Assembly: GCA_031426355.1 (NCBI GenBank)
Contig: JANPLD010000109.1
Location: 1-13,762 of the forward strand
Length of the DNA: 13,762 nt
From: JANPLD01 sp031426355
GTDB taxonomy: Bacteria; Pseudomonadota; Alphaproteobacteria; Rickettsiales; UBA8987
Reading direction: 5' to 3'
Part shown: one piece after another, positions 6,430 to 13,633 of the stretch
Position numbering within the stretch: the stretch's first letter is position 1
How the letters are laid out: each line of letters begins with the position of its first letter
The notes under the pieces: model-generated
Databases searched by the model: none
What the model was told of the DNA's origin: nothing
What the model saw: the letters and a program-made list of their open reading frames with translations, nothing else
Position numbers and translations under genes: made by a program

Positions 6430-6915
6430 ATGAGTAAAACCAATGAAATAACATTCCAGTTTATCAGCGAACCAAGGGAAGTTAATTTTGCTGGAAAAGT
6501 TCATGGTGGATCTGTTATGAAGTGGATTGATCAAACAGCTTATACCTGCGCTCGTAATTGGGCAGAAAGTTATTGTGTCACGGCTTATATTGGTGGCACT
6601 AGTTTCTATCATCCGATAAATATCGGAGAAGTTGTAAAGGTTATTGCAAAAGTTATTTATACCGGCACTACCAGTATTCACATAGCTGTTGATGTATTTG
6701 CCAGAGATTTTAATGAAACGGAATTCGAGCACAAAGTGCATTGTGTTACTGTTTTTGTATGTGTCGATAGTGAAAGTAAGCCGCAACCAGTTAAAAAATG
6801 GGAGCCTCAAACTGAAAAAGAAAAAAGCATGTCGCTTTATGCTCAGACATTAAAAAACTTCCAACAACAAATGGATAAAGAAATTAACCATTTTCTTAAG
6901 CAGGCGGACAGGTAA
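6430..6915 (+). CDS. Hotdog-fold acyl-CoA thioesterase (YciA/BACH-like)
   Basis: Predicted to hydrolyse acyl-CoA thioesters to free acid and CoA in the cytoplasm. The 161-residue protein has one hotdog domain with the hallmark GGSVMKWIDQTAY (26-38), in which D34 is the catalytic-type aspartate, followed by the core strands (TAYIGGTSFYHPINIGEVV, then HCVTVFVCVD). The C-terminal tail after about residue 118 is hydrophilic and charged. The start is supported by CAGGA in front of the ATG and a TATAAT upstream. The gene is intact although its flanks on both sides are pseudogenes, which argues for continued selection. Its TAA overlaps the ATG of a DUF808-like stub. Substrate chain length cannot be judged from the sequence. 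Confidence 0.9.
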   Translation: MSKTNEITFQFISEPREVNFAGKVHGGSVMKWIDQTAYTCARNWAESYCVTAYIGGTSFYHPINIGEVVKVIAKVIYTGTTSIHIAVDVFARDFNETEFEHKVHCVTVFVCVDSESKPQPVKKWEPQTEKEKSMSLYAQTLKNFQQQMDKEINHFLKQADR

Positions 6916-6962
6916 TGAGTACAGGCCTTCTTGCTCTTTTAGATGATATTCTGCACTTGTGA
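6915..6962 (+). pseudogene. Stub of a DUF808/YedI-like gene (first 15 codons)
   Basis: An ATG overlapping the thioesterase TAA (TAATG at 6913-6917) opens a 15-codon frame, MSTGLLALLDDILHL, ending in TGA. This matches the start of DUF808 membrane proteins (E. coli YedI begins similarly, with SLLTLLDDIATL). The rest of the roughly 300-residue protein is absent; within ten bases the sequence becomes the inverted 3' end of a transporter remnant. The overlap suggests that thioesterase and DUF808 once formed a translationally coupled pair. The match is short, so confidence is limited. Confidence 0.5.
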
Positions 6963-6969
6963 AAGTAAC

Positions 6970-7169
6970 TTACCCGTTTACATCTGGAGTATTGGCAATT
7001 GCAACACCGCCTTTGAAACCTATTGCCATCATTAGGTACAAAGACAGATAACGGCTTATACTATCGGGAATTTCAAGGTCTGATTTAATAAATCCTGGAA
7101 TATACCAAGAATAAAAAATAATATTGCCGGTGAGAGAAAATTCTGTGAGATCAGATTCAATAATTCCAT
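6970..7169 (-). pseudogene. SbtA-like (SBT family) bicarbonate transporter remnant, frameshifted and truncated
   Basis: The N-terminus is legible in two frames. From the ATG at 7169 (preceded by GAGGA at 7177-7173): MELLNLISQNFLSPAILFFI, then LGIF, where one base is missing near 7097. The next frame continues GFIKSDLEIPDSISRYLSLY, then LMMAIGFKGGVAIANT, and runs into a stop at 6972-6970 after an unrelated PDVNG. KSDLEIP, LSLYL and IGFKGG are hallmark strings of the SBT (sodium-dependent bicarbonate transporter) family, whose members exceed 300 residues; about 63 recognisable residues remain. The uninterrupted frame from the ATG at 7179 uses a wrong N-terminus and hides the frameshift. It starts 43 bases after the DUF4010 gene stop and was probably co-transcribed with it. 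The 3' end abuts the oppositely oriented DUF808 stub, suggesting a deletion between convergent genes. Confidence 0.8.
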
Positions 7170-7172
7170 TTA

Positions 7173-7177
7173 TCCTC
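7173..7177 (-). promoter_or_regulatory. Shine-Dalgarno identifying the true start of the SBT remnant
   Basis: GAGGA (7177-7173) lies three bases before the ATG at 7169 in the frame that gives the family-like N-terminus MELLNLISQNFL. The alternative ATG at 7179 has no comparable site, so the original start was 7169 and a frameshift follows. Confidence 0.5.
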
Positions 7178-7212
7178 ATTTTAATTTATATGCTTCTATT
7201 TATCTTCAGGGT

Positions 7213-8508
7213 TCAAAAGCTGTTTATCCTATTCAAGTTGCTTTCAAAAATTTGTCCTAGATTTAAAAAATAAATAAAAATGCCGCTTACTAACATTATA
7301 AAAAAGAAAAAAGCACAATAAAGAAAAAGTTGTAACCCTCCCACTCTATAAATTATTCCTAGCCTTACAAACATGTTAATAGCCATCGCCAGTAAAATCG
7401 AGAGAGCCGCTACCGATATTAAAATTTCACCGGAACTAGCCAGTTCGGATACTGAAAAAGTCACAACTCTTAAACTTACAGCTCCTCCTATTGCAGATGT
7501 TATATAGACGCCGAGTTCTCCAAACCAGCGGGTTGCAAGTGCGATTATAATTAGTCCAATCGATATCAATAAAGCAAATATAGCCGTACTTTTCAGGGAT
7601 ATAGGATTTTTGATTTCTAGATTGAATTCTGACGATAAGTTTTTATCCGCCCTTGTGAATAAAAGAATAGTTGCGCATATAACCCCCATAAAAGCCGGTG
7701 CAGCTAAAAATAAAAATAATTGCATTGAAACATCCGGGGCAATTATCGACAAAACAATAATCTGCATTAATAAAGAAGAAACCTCAGCAAGTATAATTCC
7801 GCTCGATAGAACAAGAATCTGTACCGTTTTCTCCTTAGAACGTTGTGCCAGATTAAGGGTCGTTGCTGTCGCGGATGCAAAGCCTCCTAATAGACCCGTA
7901 ATTAATATCCCCCAGTTCGTGCCAAATGTTCGCAACGCGATATAGCTGGAAAATTCTATGCCCGCGATTATAACAAATAGTATCCAAATTCTTGTCGGAT
8001 GAATAAGTTGCCAAGGGTCTATAAAATCACGTGGCAGCATCGGAAGGATAATAAAGGCGCTAACCAAAAATGTTAGTGCTGCAGTCATTTCCTGCTTAGT
8101 GATTTTGGTATGGGCAAATGTATGTAATCGTGACTTCAATAACAAGAAACCGAATAGTACAACTGCTAACATAAGAGCAATTTGACTGTGTGAGTTTGCC
8201 AAAAAGCCAAGAACAAAAGTAAGCATTGCAGCAATTGCAGTGGTAGAACCGACGTGCCATGAAGTTTTTTCATGGCTCCAATGAATATGACTGGCTAAAA
8301 TAACAATGCTGATAAATATGCCAACGATAATTACTATAATATCATTGTTTAAAAATGCGGAAAGTACTCCTATTAAAGCTAACAAAGAAAATGTACGTGC
8401 ACCGAGTATGGGGTTTATATTATTCTGTCCTTTTGATTGCTCACGTTCGATACCAATCAAGAGACCAATAATTAACGCTGTCAAAAAAGGTAACATCTCA
8501 TCAAACAT
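7213..8508 (-). CDS. MgtC/SapB - DUF4010 family multi-pass membrane protein
   Basis: A 431-residue integral membrane protein with roughly 12 hydrophobic helices. The N-terminal domain carries the MgtC/SapB signature GLLIGIERE (15-23) followed by ARTFSLLALIG (37-47). The C-terminal two thirds matches the DUF4010 architecture: AALTFLVSAFIILPMLP (about 143-159) and the glycine-rich GLLGGFASATATT. This fusion is a known family of unknown transport function. The start has a weak Shine-Dalgarno (GGATC). No catalytic residue is evident. The broken SBT transporter gene follows on the same strand. The frame is fully intact next to decayed neighbours, suggesting it is functional. Confidence 0.88.
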   Translation of the reverse strand: MFDEMLPFLTALIIGLLIGIEREQSKGQNNINPILGARTFSLLALIGVLSAFLNNDIIVIIVGIFISIVILASHIHWSHEKTSWHVGSTTAIAAMLTFVLGFLANSHSQIALMLAVVLFGFLLLKSRLHTFAHTKITKQEMTAALTFLVSAFIILPMLPRDFIDPWQLIHPTRIWILFVIIAGIEFSSYIALRTFGTNWGILITGLLGGFASATATTLNLAQRSKEKTVQILVLSSGIILAEVSSLLMQIIVLSIIAPDVSMQLFLFLAAPAFMGVICATILLFTRADKNLSSEFNLEIKNPISLKSTAIFALLISIGLIIIALATRWFGELGVYITSAIGGAVSLRVVTFSVSELASSGEILISVAALSILLAMAINMFVRLGIIYRVGGLQLFLYCAFFFFIMLVSGIFIYFLNLGQIFESNLNRINSF

Positions 8509-8749
8509 GACTGATCCAAATTTACGCTAATATGAATTTTTTATTATTATAGTTGCAATAGTTTTACAACTTTCCTTAGTATATATTTAGCTTTTACAGA
8601 TAAAATATTCTGAAGGAAGGAGAATTAGAGCGCGGTAAGTATAAAATCTTACAAACTGATATAGTAATGCCAGTTCCTGGTTCTGAAGAAGAAGTCAGAG
8701 TTTGATTGTTAGCAATTATTTATGTGAAGTAAATTTCAAGAGTGAAGTA
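8509..8749. other. Intergenic gap between the DUF4010 and TolC genes
   Basis: These 241 bases hold no complete gene. The left part should contain the minus-strand DUF4010 promoter; an imperfect dyad AGTTG...CAACT (8551-8571) lies there. The middle carries a short plus-strand frame resembling a protein tail (8604-8705, listed separately). Near the TolC stop the octamer GTGAAGTA occurs twice (8724-8731 and 8742-8749). I see no stem followed by a T-run that would end the TolC transcript. Confidence 0.4.
8604..8705 (+). pseudogene. Orphan 33-codon frame, possible C-terminal tail of a lost gene
   Basis: After an in-frame stop at 8601-8603, the plus strand reads NILKEGELERGKYKILQTDI, then VMPVPGSEEEVRV and TGA. 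Composition and codon pattern look protein-like, as at the end of a soluble acidic protein, and differ from the pure A/T around it. There is no initiator ATG at its front; GGAAGGAG (8615-8622) resembles a Shine-Dalgarno but has no start codon within reach. I do not recognise the parent family. A chance frame is possible. Confidence 0.25.
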
Positions 8750-10150
8750 TCATATACCCAGTTTTTTTGTATCTACGCTTGCTGCATAAAAATCAGCTAG
8801 AGAATAAAAATATTGAAGTTTTGCTTCAATATTTTTAAGCTTGGCCGATGCCATTTTCTCTTCGCGGATATTTAGCAAAAGAAAATCACTTATACCTTTT
8901 TCAAATTTTTCATTTTCCGCTTCGCGCATTCTGATAGCAACTTTCACTTCGTCATTGGTGAGTTGATTATATTTTAAGTTGGCTTTAAGGTCATTGATGA
9001 TGTTTTTAATTTCAACATCAATTTGTTCTGAAATAAGCTTTTGATCAGATTCATATTTCTTTTTTTTAGCCTTAGCTGAATCAATTTTACCTTGAGCAAA
9101 ATTTCTTTGAATGGGTATTGATACATTTAGTTTTACAACTGATTCGAACTCATCTCTGGCAGGGTTTCCAAATCCATTATCTTCTGATGCTTCAGTGGTT
9201 AAATCAATTTTTGGTAAAATTAAATTTTCAGCAAATTTTATTTTATTTCTTACTTTTTCTATATTGATAGACATTATGTTCAAGTCAGGTCTTTTTCTTT
9301 TTATATCAGCAATATTTTTTTCAGCATATTTAATTGAATTTCCTGTAATATTGGCAAAATCAGATTGATATTTACCTTCAATGTTGATTGGTTTTGAAGT
9401 TTCATCTCTAAAAAATAGAGATAACTCATTAGCTTTATTTTTTAAATCTCGTGAAGCTTCATTCAGCAACACTTCTCTTTGTAAAATATATTGCTTATTT
9501 TCAGTTAGATAAATATCTGCCAAGTCACCATTTTCAACCTTTTCAGAAAGAGCGCTTTGCCTTTTTTTTGCTATAGTTAGAAGCTCCGTATAAACTTCAT
9601 ATTTTTTGTTAGCAGCAAGCCAATTGTAATAAGTTTTTAGAGCTTTATGCTGAACGAAAATTTTTGTTAGTAATAATTCTAACTCCCTTTCTTCTACAGC
9701 CAGCTCTGCATTTCTAAGGTTTAACCTCTTTTTATCAATTGTATTCCCTCTCAACAAAGATAGTGCAAAGCCTATGTTAAATTCACCGCTGCTATTGGTA
9801 ATAAGCTTATCTTCATAAATGGGGAAATTTCCATCCGAAATTCTGTACCCTGTATAAATTTTAGAATTTAGCACTGGCAGGTTTTTTTCCAATCTAGAAT
9901 CCGCACTTCTGCCATCATAAAAACCTGCTGTTGTGGAGCTTAAATCTTGGTTTAAATTTAAGTCAAATGCCCCACGCATTGATTTTAAATCTCCTTGAGA
10001 AGATCTGTAACCCTCAATTGCAGATAATATCTTAGGATAATATTTAATTGATGATTTTAATATTTCTTCTTCAGTTAAAGTACTTTTAGGAAATGCCTTA
10101 AATGAAAAGAAGATAAGAAAAAATAGCAAAAAATATTTAATTATTTTCAT
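8750..10150 (-). CDS. TolC-family outer-membrane efflux protein
   Basis: A 466-residue outer-membrane channel candidate at the usual TolC length. A clear signal peptide leads (MKIIKYFLLFFLIFFSFKAF, cleavage likely about residue 20-23). The mature part has two similar halves rich in long coiled-coil helices, for example NLRNAELAVEERELELLL (about 144-161) with the helix that follows it, and IDSAKAKKKKYESDQKLI. The motif RKRPDLNIMSINIEKVRNKI (about 294-313) matches the repeat-junction RPDL string common in the family, and LPKIDLT follows. Its ATG overlaps the end of the HlyD-type gene by 14 bases, so translation is coupled and it is third in the ABC-adaptor-channel operon. It would supply the outer-membrane exit of the tripartite pump. 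Family confident; the exported substrate is unknown. Confidence 0.9.
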   Translation of the reverse strand: MKIIKYFLLFFLIFFSFKAFPKSTLTEEEILKSSIKYYPKILSAIEGYRSSQGDLKSMRGAFDLNLNQDLSSTTAGFYDGRSADSRLEKNLPVLNSKIYTGYRISDGNFPIYEDKLITNSSGEFNIGFALSLLRGNTIDKKRLNLRNAELAVEERELELLLTKIFVQHKALKTYYNWLAANKKYEVYTELLTIAKKRQSALSEKVENGDLADIYLTENKQYILQREVLLNEASRDLKNKANELSLFFRDETSKPINIEGKYQSDFANITGNSIKYAEKNIADIKRKRPDLNIMSINIEKVRNKIKFAENLILPKIDLTTEASEDNGFGNPARDEFESVVKLNVSIPIQRNFAQGKIDSAKAKKKKYESDQKLISEQIDVEIKNIINDLKANLKYNQLTNDEVKVAIRMREAENEKFEKGISDFLLLNIREEKMASAKLKNIEAKLQYFYSLADFYAASVDTKKLGI

Positions 10151-11189
10151 TTTTTAATTTCATTTTTTGGTTTTTTTCTATATCATATTCAGAAGGAAAA
10201 TTATTTAACCTCCTCCAGAATTCATAACCAATACTAACGGTATCCAGCAAAATCCATCCTCTAGTTTTTGCACCATATTTTAAAAAGTTTTGATTTGGCC
10301 ATTTTTCGGTTTCAGTTTCATCTTCTACAATTATCACTCTAAATTTTCCATTAGATGAAACAGATGGGTCAACTGATTTTACAACACCGCCAAAAGTCCC
10401 AATAGCAACAGAAGGCCAACCACTAAATTGTACAGAAGGCCAACCTTCAAATATTAATCGAACTTTTCTACCCTCTGTAACCAATGGAACATCAAGCCCT
10501 GATATATAAAGCTCTAAGGCTTGTTTTGAATTTTCAGGGGTAAATGAAGCCAGAACATCCCCCTTTTTTATGAAAGTTGAAGAATCACCTGCCATAATAT
10601 GAGTAATAAACCCATCACTAGGTGCAAGTACTAACTGAGATGACTGCCTTGATAACTCCACTTCAGCTTGAGCAAGCTCACTGGCAACTTCGGCCTGTTT
10701 AGACTTCAAGGTTTTGTATTTTATTTTTGCATTCTCAAACTGCTTTCTAGAGCTTAGACCTCTTTTAAAAAGGTATTTCTGTCTAATAAAATTTATTTCA
10801 CTTGTTTCTGTAGCAATTTTTGATGCTTCAAATTTTCTAATTTTAGCATCACGATTAATTTCAAGTCTTTCATATAATTGCGGATCATTATCGACTATTT
10901 CAACTAGTGGCTGATTTTTTTTAACCTTTACACCATCTCTTACATACCATTTTTTAACCCTACCATCTACAAGTGCATTAATATTTTGTAGCCTATCTTG
11001 AGGGTAATAAGTGGTAACTTTTCCAATTCCTTCAGCAGTTTGAACCCATGGAGTAATAACTAAAAACAATAATAACAATATTATAAAACCAATAATAATT
11101 CTTGAAAAAGCTACAATTATTTGAGGGGATTTTATCTCATTATAGGTTTTGAAATACTCCAAATAACTTTCTTTATAATTATTTTTCAT
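10137..11189 (-). CDS. HlyD-family periplasmic adaptor (membrane fusion protein)
   Basis: A 350-residue adaptor that would link the inner-membrane ABC protein to the TolC-type channel. After a short cytoplasmic N-terminus there is one membrane helix (about 24-46). The first half-lipoyl motif follows (LQNINALVDGRVKKWYVRDG, 67-86; KNQPLVEI), then a helical hairpin (about 105-185) and the second half-lipoyl (LVLAPSDGFITHIMAGDSS, 186-204; IKKGDVLASF). The beta-barrel part contains GWPSVQFSGWPSVAIGTFGG (249-268), in which GWPSV occurs twice. The C-terminus carries GWILLDTVSIGYEFWRRLNN (311-330), a string I associate with a divergent HlyD subfamily paired with ABC proteins of the type found upstream. 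It overlaps the ABC gene by 11 bases and the TolC gene by 14. All domains are present, so it looks functional. Confidence 0.88.
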   Translation of the reverse strand: MKNNYKESYLEYFKTYNEIKSPQIIVAFSRIIIGFIILLLLFLVITPWVQTAEGIGKVTTYYPQDRLQNINALVDGRVKKWYVRDGVKVKKNQPLVEIVDNDPQLYERLEINRDAKIRKFEASKIATETSEINFIRQKYLFKRGLSSRKQFENAKIKYKTLKSKQAEVASELAQAEVELSRQSSQLVLAPSDGFITHIMAGDSSTFIKKGDVLASFTPENSKQALELYISGLDVPLVTEGRKVRLIFEGWPSVQFSGWPSVAIGTFGGVVKSVDPSVSSNGKFRVIIVEDETETEKWPNQNFLKYGAKTRGWILLDTVSIGYEFWRRLNNFPSEYDIEKNQKMKLKNENN

Positions 11190-12894
11190 GATTATTTTCT
11201 GTTATGTGTAAATTATTTTCAAATTCTCTAAAGCTTTCAACATTGTGAAATATGTTTGTTTTACCATTTTGTAAGTAAATATACTGATCAAAATAGGTTA
11301 AATCTTTTCTATTTGAAAAATATATAAAAGTTAAATTGGGTATACTGCATAAATATTTGATAAGAGATTTCCTTTTGAAATAAGCTATTTTATCAAACAA
11401 AGAATTAATTATTAAGATTTTTGGCTTAGAAATAATTGCCCATGCTAATTTCAATTTTAAAACTTCGTTTTCTGACAGTGGGTTTCCAGAAGGGGTAAGG
11501 AAGGTATCTAAGCCCTTTGGAAGTTTTGCAATTGTTTTATCTAAGCACACTAATTTTAAAACATTTAAAATTTCTGAGTTAGAAATTTTAGGATTCCCTA
11601 TTTTTAAATATTCCTGAATTTTCCCCTCTATTATAACAGAGGTATCTATTGAAATTACATTTTGTCGTAAATTTTCTAATTTATAGTCGGTTATATATTT
11701 CTCTCCTATTTTTATACTTCCAAATTCTGGCCTTTTATAATTTTTTATTAGTTGCAGGAAGGTTTTTTCAATAGAAAACTCTTCAGCGGATACTAAAATT
11801 TTTGCATTAGATTTTATAAATAAATCTAAACCAACCTCTGTATTATTATGTTTTGATTTAACCGAATCATACTCGATATCAAAGTTCTCTGAGATTAATT
11901 CCATATCACCACCTTCATCTTCAGAAGGTATATTAAATAAATTAGCTAATTCCTCTACAGAAGCACACAATCTATAAAAAATTTCAAAATGATAACCAAA
12001 CTTAGATATGCCAAACAAAATTGTAGATAAAATCAACTCAGAAGCTACTAACTGCCCTGTAGTAAGCTGGCCTTCTACAACTAATTTTCCACCTACACTA
12101 AGTAACAGTGCGCTGGCTGCAGCATAAATAGCTAGAAACGCGATTTTTTGTTTAAACCCTGCAGCAAAAAACTTTTTTCTGGTATTTATGTAATCATCAG
12201 TTAATTGCTCTGATTTTGTAAGTGCAAATTTTATTGGTTTATCTGATTTAAAGAAAGAATTTGCCCTAGCCAAATCCTCTATCCATCTGATAATTTTATA
12301 CTTTGAATGCGAATGTTGTAATGAATATGAAATTGTAGATTTTCCCCAAATCTTCCAAACCAAATAGCAAGATGCTATTAATAAAATATTAAATAGAAGT
12401 AAGAAAGGATGGTAAAATGAAACTACAACCACACCAACAATTGTTTGTAGAATAAGGGCAAAGGTAGAAATTAATATGAAAGATAAATCTTTCTGAATAT
12501 TAAAAACTTCAAAATATCTATTGATAATTTCCGAGCGATTTACCTGTTCATAAAATGCAAATTTTGCGTGAATATTTTTTAATACAATTTCTTTTGTTAT
12601 TCTTGCAAAGAATCTTCTTTCAAAAATTTCAATAACATAAGTTTGCAAGGCATTTAAAACTGCAGAAACGCTTAATAGAAAAAATAAAACAACTGTTAAT
12701 ACGACAATCGGCTGCAACAGGCTAAGATTAATTACAGAGCCTATTAAAGCTTGAACAGATATAGGCACAGCAAGTGTTAACAAGCTTACAGCAATACCAT
12801 ATATAGCTATTACATAATAGAAAGCGGCATCAGGCTTTAAGATAAGCGAAAAAAGCTCTCTAAGGCTGTATTTTACACCATCAATTACTATCAT
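11179..12894 (-). CDS. ABC transporter (TMD-NBD fusion) with degenerate nucleotide-binding domain
   Basis: A 571-residue half-transporter of type I secretion/export layout. A six-helix transmembrane domain (about 25-310, with LLTLAVPISVQALIGSV at 38-54) is followed by an NBD-like domain (about 330-550). There is no C39 peptidase domain. The NBD fold is recognisable from RPEFGSIKIG (388-397), LPKGLDTFL (458-466) and QNGK (542-545), but the catalytic motifs are gone. Walker A is EEFSIEKT (371-378; all three glycines replaced, K377 and T378 kept). The Q-loop glutamine aligns with D417. The signature is LSENE (473-477) instead of LSGGQ. Walker B is ILIINS (493-498; N497 for Asp, S498 for the catalytic Glu). 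The H-loop is FSNR (N528 for His). It is first in the overlapping operon with HlyD- and TolC-type genes. The ribosome-binding site is weak and the promoter is not clear. The frame is fully open. It is either a maintained non-hydrolysing homologue or an early decaying gene. Confidence 0.88.
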   Translation of the reverse strand: MIVIDGVKYSLRELFSLILKPDAAFYYVIAIYGIAVSLLTLAVPISVQALIGSVINLSLLQPIVVLTVVLFFLLSVSAVLNALQTYVIEIFERRFFARITKEIVLKNIHAKFAFYEQVNRSEIINRYFEVFNIQKDLSFILISTFALILQTIVGVVVVSFYHPFLLLFNILLIASCYLVWKIWGKSTISYSLQHSHSKYKIIRWIEDLARANSFFKSDKPIKFALTKSEQLTDDYINTRKKFFAAGFKQKIAFLAIYAAASALLLSVGGKLVVEGQLTTGQLVASELILSTILFGISKFGYHFEIFYRLCASVEELANLFNIPSEDEGGDMELISENFDIEYDSVKSKHNNTEVGLDLFIKSNAKILVSAEEFSIEKTFLQLIKNYKRPEFGSIKIGEKYITDYKLENLRQNVISIDTSVIIEGKIQEYLKIGNPKISNSEILNVLKLVCLDKTIAKLPKGLDTFLTPSGNPLSENEVLKLKLAWAIISKPKILIINSLFDKIAYFKRKSLIKYLCSIPNLTFIYFSNRKDLTYFDQYIYLQNGKTNIFHNVESFREFENNLHITENNHEK

Positions 12895-13006
12895 AAATAT
12901 AGTTTTTGTTCCATATAAATAATATAGCTAAGTATTCAATACTAGATTTTTATAGCAAGTCAGTTTTTAGTAGTTGTAACAAAAATCTTTGCAAGCTTAA
13001 TTACCA
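12895..13006. other. Short gap upstream of the ABC-HlyD-TolC operon
   Basis: These 112 AT-rich bases should carry the operon promoter. On the minus strand TATAAA occurs in CTTGCTATAAAAATC and ATATTA nearer the start, but neither has a convincing -35 at the right spacing. No terminator for the upstream HNH remnant is visible. Confidence 0.3.
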
Positions 13007-13600
13007 TTAAATCAAAAATGGCCTAGGGCAGACAGCTACCGTGTTCTCAATTTTATCTTTCCCACCTTCAGCTAAGGGCAATATATGATGAACCTCTAAG
13101 AATGGCATTCCTTCTGTATTAACAAAAGGAGCAAACTGTTTACAGCACTCACATATTCCGTTTGCCCTTTTTATAACCCAGGCTTTAACTTTTGAACATC
13201 TTCCAAAAACATCTATCGAGCGTTGTGATTTATTAGGAGCCTCATTACCAGTAGGTCTAATCGGAATTGGATTATCAATATGAAACTTAACACTTAATTC
13301 TAATTCCTCAGAGTTTGAAGTGGGAATATGATGTTTTAAAATATTTTGGATCTTTTCTTCTGTCTTCTTACCTACATTTCCAGCAGGCATATAACCCTTT
13401 ATTCTTGGTTGCCCAAGCTTCTCTAATACATAAGAAATATTCTGCATCCTGTATTCAACGGAAGATACACTCCTATTTTTTAAAACATTCTGTCTTAACT
13501 TTTCATTGTAACGCTTCTTAACATAAGGTTGTCCCTTTTGTTCTAACTCCAGCATTTCTAAATATACCGCTATAGCTGCAGATAATTCTTGATCACTCCA
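13007..13600 (-). pseudogene. HNH endonuclease gene broken at both ends
   Basis: The frame with an ATG at 13555 gives 182 residues, with EYRMQNISYVLEKLGQPRIK (35-54) in an N-terminal region and an HNH domain near the end: a CxxC (C135-C138), LEVHHILPLAEGGKD (153-167) and ENTVAVCP (170-177). The HNH motif then stops: the expected continuation (second half of the CxxC and the last histidine, CPNCHxxxH-like) is replaced by RPFLI and a stop, so the third catalytic or metal-binding element is missing. At the front, the same frame continues past the ATG as EWSDQELSAAIAVYLE, which resembles the true beginning of this family, but no ATG, GTG or TTG lies between that string and the upstream stop (13648-13646). 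No ribosome-binding site precedes 13555. An inactive remnant is therefore likely. HNH family confident; former role (defence or mobile-element nuclease) unknown. Confidence 0.75.
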
Positions 13601-13633
13601 TTCGCTATTAGAACTAGAAAGATAATCCCAGTT

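Noticed and set aside
6352..6810. 152-codon minus-strand open frame opposite the thioesterase
   Set aside because: Antisense shadow: the plus strand encodes a clear hotdog thioesterase with a ribosome-binding site and TATAAT.
7610..7945. 111-codon plus-strand frame
   Set aside because: Antisense to the intact DUF4010 gene; no start signal and no recognisable domain.
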